This document shows positions 46,004-51,928 of a stretch of 51,928 nucleotides of DNA, in pieces. The notes under the pieces were generated by a model. That model was not told the DNA's origin and did not search any database. It worked only from the letters and a program-made list of their open reading frames with translations. Source of the DNA: Chromera velia (Eukaryota > Sar > Chromeraceae); assembly GCA_018398765.1 (NCBI GenBank), contig JAHBMJ010004910.1, forward strand, positions 23,828 to 75,755. The letters are read 5' to 3'. A program made the position numbers and the translations under genes. The number at the start of each line of letters is the position of its first letter. The first letter of the stretch is position 1.

Positions 46004-47344
46004 TCCTTCTTTCTGTCTTTCTTTTTCTCTGTTGTGTTCATGAAGAAAAGGAGGCAAAGAAACCATACAGTCGGTCGGTCGGTCGGTCTGTCGATCCTTT
46101 CTTCACTCTCTCATTCACTCAGTCAGTCATTCTCTGTCTCTCTCTCTTTCCGTTCTCTCGATTTCTTTCTGCAGGAGGCGAAACTCATCTCACATTGCAG
46201 GGGGGCACCGACGTCTCCTTCTCCCCTTCCGTCAACTACCTTGCCGAGGCGCTGTTCCCGAGGCTCAGACAGATGGGGGCGTCGGTGGACATGCAGGTGG
46301 TCAAACGGGGCCTTTTCCCGAAGGGCGGAGGGAAGGTGAAACTGCAGGTCCGTAGGCGAGTTGAAGGAAGACACAGAATTCGCCTTCCGAAGACTGATCA
46401 TCTCTTTTGTTTCTTTGCGAAATGGCAAACATCTGGTGATTATTGCACGCAGAAGGCCAGTCTGCCAATCCATCTGCAGGGGGTTGATGGATGGTTAATT
46501 GTGTCTATGCATCACGCACATGAATCGTCGGCGCGTCAATGCACGTGCTTGCTCGCAGGTCCAGCCCTTGAAGGAACCGCTGCGGCCGATCGAGTTGAAT
46601 GGGGCCTTTGAGGGGATCGACGCTTCGTCGGGCAGACTGAGGGGGGGGCCTTCTGCACTCACTGAGGTCTCTGTGAGGGTCTTTGGGGCTGGGAACTCCG
46701 ATGTCGTTGCAGAGGCCGAGAGTGCCAAGCATAGTGCCATTGAGCGGTGTGGTGAGAAGCTGCAGAGAGGCGAGTGGGTTCTTGGAGAGGGGGTGGGGGA
46801 TTGGGGATCTGTGAAGTTGAGCGGTCAGGTCGACCGTCTTATTCCAGGGCAGTCAGTGCAGAAGGGGGTGACGGGAACAGGTGTGGACATTACGGTCAAA
46901 CGGGCAGACGGGTCCGTTTATCATTCTTGTATTCCAACGGATAGAAAGGAGCGTGTTGGAGATACAGTGCTGAAAGCGGCGGATGCACTGGACGAATGTC
47001 TCGGAGGGAGCAACGGTAGGTGTCCTACAGGCACCGGGGGATATGCGACCGTCGATGAACACCTACAGGACCAGCTCATTCTTCCCATGGCGCTTGCAAA
47101 TGGAAGGTCCCGCATGCTCTCTGGTCCCCCGACTCTCCACACTCAAACCGCCATCCACATTGCATCTCTCTTTACGTCGGCAAAGTTCACAATTCGGGCC
47201 ATCGGCGCCGAGGCTGAGTACCAAGATCTGAGCTGCCGGGGACTTCACGTGATTGAATGTGATGGCATCGGTTTTTCCACCTCATCAGAGAATCCAGGAG
47301 GCATCGCTGCAAGTGCCACCTCAAGCGCTTCCGGCGTCTCTTAA
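43679..47344 (+). CDS. RTCA: RNA 3'-terminal phosphate cyclase
   Basis: Converts RNA 3'-phosphate to 2',3'-cyclic phosphate using ATP via an enzyme-AMP intermediate. Exons: 43679-43745, 44219-44308, 45025-45100, 45655-45785, 46175-46347, 46559-47344 (TAA). The sum is 1323 bases, exactly 440 residues plus stop, and every junction rebuilds conserved sequence: DGSLLEGGGQILRNS across intron 1, NPGLAAQHLASLQLV across intron 2, then GTAGSI, LQGGTD, RGLFPKGGG, VDEHLQDQLILPMALANG and TLHTQTAIH. His ~373 in LHTQT fits the adenylated nucleophile. The protein is longer than the usual 340-370 residues because the central insert domain is expanded. Intron 4 uses a GC donor (CAG|GCTAGT). Start chosen by family alignment; an in-frame start at 43484 is possible. 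Confidence 0.92.
44455..44562. repeat. Tandem repeat in RTCA intron 2
   Basis: About 2.6 copies of a ~41-bp unit with TTCGTTCGTGTCACGTAGAG and CCAGATAGATGTG. Confidence 0.8.
44796..44950. repeat. Polypyrimidine and GT tracts in RTCA intron 2
   Basis: TC-rich tract with CCCT units, then GTGTGCGT-type repeats, shortly before the exon 3 acceptor at 45024. Confidence 0.8.
45447..45552. repeat. GATT and GAGT tetranucleotides in RTCA intron 3
   Basis: A GATT array passes into a GAGT/GAAT array. Nothing else is recognised in this part of the intron. Confidence 0.9.
45855..46100. repeat. Two copies of a CATGAAGAAAAG unit with GGTC/TGTC/TTTC arrays, RTCA intron 4
   Basis: Unit: TGTTGTGTWCATGAAGAAAAG, a purine stretch, then ATA(T)AGTCGGTCGGTC. 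The two copies (about 45859 and 46030) are separated by TGTC and TTTC arrays. The same unit occurs inverted several times at 48230-48640. Confidence 0.8.
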
Positions 47345-48229
47345 CTTCAATCTGAGCAAACGAGAATTTAGTGGTCATTCTAACTTTGCAACATAGTACA
47401 TGATCACGGCTACACGTGGCTTGAATTCATTTGGAATGAGTGGCTGTTTTGAAGACTGGTTATCATTATCATTGGCATTAATGTTCCGCCGTACACTTCC
47501 AGGTTTTTCCCTCGCTCCAGTGCCAGAGGTCGGCTTGCACCTAGGCTTGCACCGGATTGAGCTTATTCCTAGGACCTAGGCTTATTCAAAGCTAAGTTCA
47601 AACGTTGTTTTTTAGTTTTTTCATGCAAAAGTTGTTCACACTTAATTCAGGTTTATCAATCGAAGTTATTCGTTATAGCAGATAGTTATCTCTAGAGATA
47701 TTTGGACATTTTCAAGTTTAGTAGCAATTCCCATAGTAGCGTGGCCTTCTAGGTTGCAGCCTGGTTGTCCCTAGGGTTGTCCTGAATCAAATTTAATGAA
47801 TTACATATCCACGCGGGTAACGTACGACGCTCTGGTTTGAGCTTTAGCATATGCTAGAGTCTACTAGCTAGAGTCTTGAGCACATACCTCTGATCTGACT
47901 TTTCCTCCCACTGTCACACGGCACTGTGTTTCTTTAAATTTATAAGTCAATTGTTTACCAGATTGTTTAAGAAGATGCCCACTTTTATATACAGAAAAAC
48001 AATTAAAGAACGTCATAATTTTGGGTCTTACACTTAAATAATTGAAACGCCACAAATTATAATAAAATCACGAGTAAAATCAATCAATCAATCAATGTTT
48101 ATAACCCAGACTTGCATTACCCAGTGTTTTACTCATATTTTAAAAAGAAGTTTGTTTAATGATATTTTATAGAATTAACAGTTTGTGCGTGTTTGTAAGG
48201 TAGTTCATCTAAGTCCAGGGAAGGAGAGT
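47345..48229. other. Intergenic, AT-rich
   Basis: 3' flank of RTCA. It has CCTAGG words near 47535-47580 and an AATCAATCAATCAATC run at about 48079. No coding frame is supported. Confidence 0.4.
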
Positions 48230-48374
48230 ATATAGGCGGGAAACGACAGACAGACAGACAGAATAGGTAGCAGACAGACAGGCAGACTATATAGTTTCTT
48301 TCCCTCCTCTTCTTCATGCATGACAGACAGACAGACTATATGTTTCTTCTTCTTCTCCCTCCTTTTCTTCATGA

Positions 48375-48408
<34 letters not shown>

Positions 48409-48655
48409 TATATGGTTTCTTTCCCTCCTCTTCTTCATGACTGACGGACGGACAGACCATATGTTTCTTCTTCTTCTCCCTCCTTTTCTTCATGAACACA
48501 ACAGACAAAAAGAAAGAAAGAACAGAGACAAAAGAACAGCACCAACGGACGGACAGACAGACAGACAGACAGTCAGGCAGACTATATAGTTTCTTTCCCT
48601 CCTCTTCTTCATGACAGACAGACTATATGTTTCTTCTTCTTCTCCCTCCCTTTCG
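48230..48655. repeat. Minisatellite: inverted relatives of the RTCA intron-4 repeat
   Basis: About seven units alternate a CAGACAGACAGACTATAT half with a TTTCTTC...CTCCTTTTCTTCATGAA half. Read on the minus strand each is the CATGAAGAAAAG...ATATAGTCTGTC unit of RTCA intron 4. One unit (about 48480-48520) also shares the ATGAACACAACAGA.AAAAAG flank. Confidence 0.8.
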
Positions 48656-48925
48656 AAAGAAAAAAAAAGAGAGCAGGGAGGAAGTAAGGAAGGGGGGAAA
48701 GAAGAAGAGAACGAAAAACAAAGGAAACGGAGTAAGAAATGAAGAACGGAAGGAATGAAGGAAAGACCGAAGGAAGGAAGGAAGGAAGTGAGGAAGGGAG
48801 GAAGGAAGGAGGGAAGGGAGGAAGAAAGGAGGGAAGGAAGGAAGGAAGGACAGAAGGAACTAAGGAAGGAAACACAGAAGGAAGGGAGGGAGGGAGGAAG
48901 AAAGGAACAAAACGAAGAACGAACT
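48656..48925. repeat. GGAA purine tract
   Basis: About 270 bases of almost pure A/G, mostly GGAA/GGGA tetranucleotides. Long open frames on both strands are low-complexity artefacts. Confidence 0.9.
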
Positions 48926-49605
48926 TGGGTGCAAGATGAGATCGACGGCTGGGCATTGCCGAAGAATGTTTCAGCATGAATGACAGGTTTTGCCGGCGGA
49001 GTGTCTCTAAATAGTTTCACGTTTCATTTCGGTTATTCTTTTGAGAAGCACACCTTGCACATATGAATAGTTGATGTGTCCTATCCCTTCTTCTTTCCAT
49101 GTTTCCACGCGGCCTTTTCCATTTGCGCATGCATCCTGCGATAGACAGAAAGCCCCCCATGAATTTTCGGAGAGGGCAGACAGAAAAAGGTGTTTGCATT
49201 TTTAAGAGTCAAAGAAATACAGGGAAAAGTATCGGTCCTGCTCTCTGCAGAACGCGCAGACCGGCCTCCACTCCCACACACCCGCAATGATGAACGAAGA
49301 GAACCTACCCTACGCATAAAGACGCAGGGGAAAGAATGGCGGAAGGGCAGTCTCAGGAAGGCAGTGACACCCAAGGAAGCACGGGGCCACGAGACGGGAA
49401 AAGGCCTTTCAATCTGGAATGGGAATCGGGGGAGGGAGGTTTGCTTCAACACCTGCCGGACAATAGAGAAGAGAGTGTATGGTATGCATGAGTGACCAGT
49501 CTCCTTCGCATTGATGTGACGGAAAAGAGAACAAGCATCATCTCGTCGTTATCGCACAAACCGAAATGAGAGAGGCAACCGGAAGAAAGCCTTCATGTAT
49601 GTATG
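48926..49605. other. Intergenic, no supported gene
   Basis: 3' flank of the OMP decarboxylase gene. Short overlapping frames on both strands (for example 49081-49452 minus and 49190-49495 plus) have no domain or splice support. Confidence 0.4.
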
Positions 49606-50415
49606 TTAGGCAGCCCCGGTCTTTGCCTTTCGGGCTTCATTGATCTGTGCCCTTAGCGCCTCGGCCGCCTGTCGGGGCGACTCACTTTGGGATATCCCCC
49701 TCGATACAGGCAGAATCATGCCCATGCCGTCTGCCCTCAGTCCCTTCTCGAGTGCCCCCCTAAGGTCACCCCCCTGTGCCCCCACACCTGGAGCAAGAAT
49801 CCAGACACGGGGATGACTCGCACGGACCTTTTCAAGTGCATCTGTGTCTGTTGCCCCCACTACCAACCCTACATTTTCCCCGAGGCCGACGCACATGTCT
49901 GCCACGCACAGGTAGAGAGGTTTCGGTGTATCTCCTTCAGACTGTACGACTTGCAGCGTTTGCAGATCCCCACTGCCAGGATTGGATGATTTGCAGACCA
50001 CAAATACGCCCCTGTCTTCTCGAACGAAGGGCGCGATAGAGTCTCGACCCATGTACGGACTCAAAGTAATTCCGTGGGCCTTCAGATGCTCGTAAGCAGA
50101 CACTGCATACGCTGTGGCGGTCGAGCCGATGTCTCCCCTCTTGCAGTCGAGGAGGACAGGAATGTCCTTGGGTATGTGGTCGATCACGGCTTTGAGTGCG
50201 ACAAAGCCCGCGTCTCCAAAGACTTCAAAAAAGGCAGCGTTGGGTTTGTAACAACATGCAACATGGGATGTTTCATCGATCAGACGCAGGCAAAAGTTTT
50301 TTGCATGCTCCGCGTCATTCTTTGCCAGCTCTTTGCCATGGGGGTCCAGTCCCACGCACAGAAGAGAGTCGCAGCTTTGAATGCGACCGACAAGCAGATC
50401 GAAAAATGAGGGCAT
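49606..50415 (-). CDS. pyrF: Orotidine 5'-phosphate decarboxylase (monofunctional, PyrF subfamily 2 type)
   Basis: Catalyses decarboxylation of OMP to UMP, the last step of de novo UMP synthesis. Intronless, 269 residues, ATG at 50415, TAA stop. Seen: the N-terminal FFDLLVGRI and CVGLDP (~20-25), YKPN (~56-59), the catalytic D-x-K-R-G-D (Asp90, Lys92, Asp95) followed by IGSTATAY, SPYMGRDS, APGVGAQGGDL and a final PVSRGI. Length and motif form fit the bacterial-type PyrF subfamily 2 and not the OPRT-fused UMP synthase of animals and plants. The start is set by family alignment; the frame is open further upstream to 50505 but without an ATG. Assignment is firm; any origin by transfer is inference. 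Confidence 0.93.
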   Translation of the reverse strand: MPSFFDLLVGRIQSCDSLLCVGLDPHGKELAKNDAEHAKNFCLRLIDETSHVACCYKPNAAFFEVFGDAGFVALKAVIDHIPKDIPVLLDCKRGDIGSTATAYAVSAYEHLKAHGITLSPYMGRDSIAPFVREDRGVFVVCKSSNPGSGDLQTLQVVQSEGDTPKPLYLCVADMCVGLGENVGLVVGATDTDALEKVRASHPRVWILAPGVGAQGGDLRGALEKGLRADGMGMILPVSRGISQSESPRQAAEALRAQINEARKAKTGAA

Positions 50416-51540
50416 GGAGCCAACTGGCAGATAGGGAAGGCTGCAATGACGAAGATGGACGAACCAGAGATGAAAAGAGCTGGCGAGAGCGGTGGTAAAA
50501 GTCACACTTCTAGAAAGCCCCTTCGACCGTGGTGATATTTGTGTACAAAAACGGACACGAACAGGCAGACTGAGGAGAGGCCAGGAACACTGAGGAATCT
50601 TTCTTCGGATATAGAGACGAAGTCAAAGACTGAGGGCTGAATGAACGTACACCTTCTTACATGGGTGTCGGCTGTGTACGACCTATGTATATACGTGGAT
50701 CGAGAGAGGTTGCGAGAATCCAGCAATCATCTGGCTCCAGGAGAGAGACGGCAAGTATCGGCAAGTTATTACCTGTTAAACTCAAGAAATCTCAAGAAGG
50801 ACGATTCGTGATGATTCGTGCGTAGACGGAGATTACGAAATCTGCGCCGCGCGGTTGCATGACTGACCTTCGCGTCCAACCGAATCAGTCCATTACCCAT
50901 TGTATGCATGCCTGAGATGAGTGCAGAAACTTGTCTGACAGAAAAATGTATTTCAGCAAGGTATATTAATATGTAAGCTCAGTGCAAGTTGAGAGATGCA
51001 GTCCAAAGCACTCTCCATACATGTGTAGGCAAAGACCCCCTCTGGACGGTTGAAAAGCTGTCAAGACAAGTTCGTATATATATATATATATATATATATA
51101 TACCATATCCATTTTACGTAAATCCATTCAGCAGAGAACCAACCTCCAACCTTCGTTTGATCTGCTGCTTGGTGAAATCCTGTCATTGCAGTTCTGCAGC
51201 AACCCCGGGTCCGCTGCAAGCAGGCTGTATGGTCATTTGAAGTGCTCGAAGGTTTGCAGAGATGAATTCCAACGCCCGGCAAGAATGTTTCGCAAAGCAG
51301 GTCAGTCATTGTGTCAGTGGATTAAACGACAGCGTCCAACTAGCATTCGATCGATCAGTCAGCCATCCTTCTTTTAACGAGTGCCCTGTGGTCCTTCGCA
51401 CACAGATATCATGCCTCTTCACATTCCTCGGCCTTCATCATTTTTGCCCCGTTGCATGCTCATGATGGACATCCAACTTCTACGTTCAACTGTCAAAAGA
51501 AGCCTCCCTTCTTTCTTGTTATTTTTCTTCATCTGTGCAG
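50416..51540. other. Intergenic and probable 5' exons/introns of the right-edge gene
   Basis: A TA array lies at 51075-51102. A candidate exon at 51192-51300 sits between a CATTGCAG acceptor and a GTCAGT donor (contains KCSKVCRDEFQRPARMFRKA), but its phase does not match the exon at 51541, so an exon between them may be missing or the call is wrong. Confidence 0.35.
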
Positions 51541-51928
51541 CGTCGCTTTGTCGTTCCCGCTCTCGCCATCATGTGTGTTCAATGCAACGTTCTCACGATC
51601 GTCTGTCTCTACTTCGGCTTGCTGAATCCCTGGGGGGGGTTCTTGACCTGTTCGTGCTGGTCCACCATGCTCTTCGTGGCCTTCGTTCCCATCGCGTTCG
51701 ACTCCTCGACTGACTCCAAAAGGCTCAAGAGAGAAGAATGGTGGGCGTGCTTTTGGGTGATGGGGGCTATCGTCATGTTCCATCTTGGCCTCGCCAACGT
51801 GAAGACGGTGAACAGGGACACGGACCTGATGACCATTGGAGCCTCCAGTCAGTCTCTTGCAAATAGCGCATGCGAGATTGTTCGGCTCTATGGAATGTGT
51901 GCGTGCCTATGTGCACGTGTGTGTGTGT
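51541..51928 (+). CDS. Multi-span membrane protein, partial at the window edge
   Basis: After a polypyrimidine tract and CATCTGTGCAG (up to 51540) about 113 codons are open in one frame to a possible donor near 51880 (ATG|GTGTGC-like, at the start of a GT-rich run). Three hydrophobic segments are visible: FVVPALAIMCV...LYFGLL, GGFLTCSCWSTMLFVAFVPIAF-like and WWACFWVMGAIVMFHLGL-like, with a charged loop (KRLKREE) before the third. I do not recognise the family. The 3' end is outside the window and the 5' exons are unresolved. Confidence 0.5.

Noticed and set aside
48739-48979. Lys/Glu/Arg/Gly-rich open frames
   Set aside because: Translation of a GGAA purine tract, open on both strands by composition alone.

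Overview
The window is nuclear DNA from an intron-rich eukaryote. Protein genes are broken by spliceosomal introns (GT-AG, with one likely GC-AG), many acceptors read TGCATGCAG, genes lie on both strands, and long intergenic stretches carry microsatellites, minisatellites and retroelements. An alveolate, most likely a chromerid alga such as Chromera, would fit, but this is inference from general character and no marker gene fixes it.

Layout. 1-6.4 kb: the last exon of a gene entering from the left (899-1052), an AT-rich spacer, a weakly resolved plus-strand region with several exon-like blocks (3.1-5.9 kb), and a cluster of GTAACC hexamers. 6.4-9.2 kb: a minus-strand gene of unknown function, reconstructed here from at least six exons; three of its introns are filled by a 35-bp minisatellite. 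10.7-16.1 kb: a non-LTR retrotransposon (endonuclease, coiled-coil linker, reverse transcriptase, zinc knuckle) with a TAATCC-type tail, lying between two copies of a ~255-bp direct repeat. 17.3-22.5 kb: a minus-strand gene for a ~1260-residue protein with a new-looking N-terminal region (hydrophobic hairpin plus coiled coil) and a C-terminal protein kinase domain. 22.5-29.4 kb: no convincing gene; microsatellites and a ~68-bp minisatellite. 29.5-32.9 kb: a nest of mobile elements: a palindromic MITE, a second element with inverted ends, and a complete non-autonomous LTR element with a gag-like ORF, TG...CA LTRs and a 5-bp target duplication. 34.0-41.0 kb: a seven-exon gene for a ~1526-residue TPR / MYND / divergent SET / ankyrin protein. 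42.2-42.7 kb: an intronless carboxymuconolactone-decarboxylase-family gene (minus). 43.7-47.3 kb: a six-exon RNA 3'-terminal phosphate cyclase gene. 49.6-50.4 kb: an intronless orotidine 5'-phosphate decarboxylase gene (minus). The right edge cuts a multi-span membrane-protein gene.

The genes do not form an operon or a visible pathway. OMP decarboxylase (pyrimidine synthesis) and RNA cyclase (RNA end repair) are housekeeping functions; the kinase and the TPR-MYND-SET-ankyrin protein look like signalling or chromatin proteins. Exon boundaries were derived by hand from homology, splice motifs and phase agreement. In two genes a single-base shift is needed to keep the frame, twice at a homopolymer, which points to sequence or assembly error more than to gene death.
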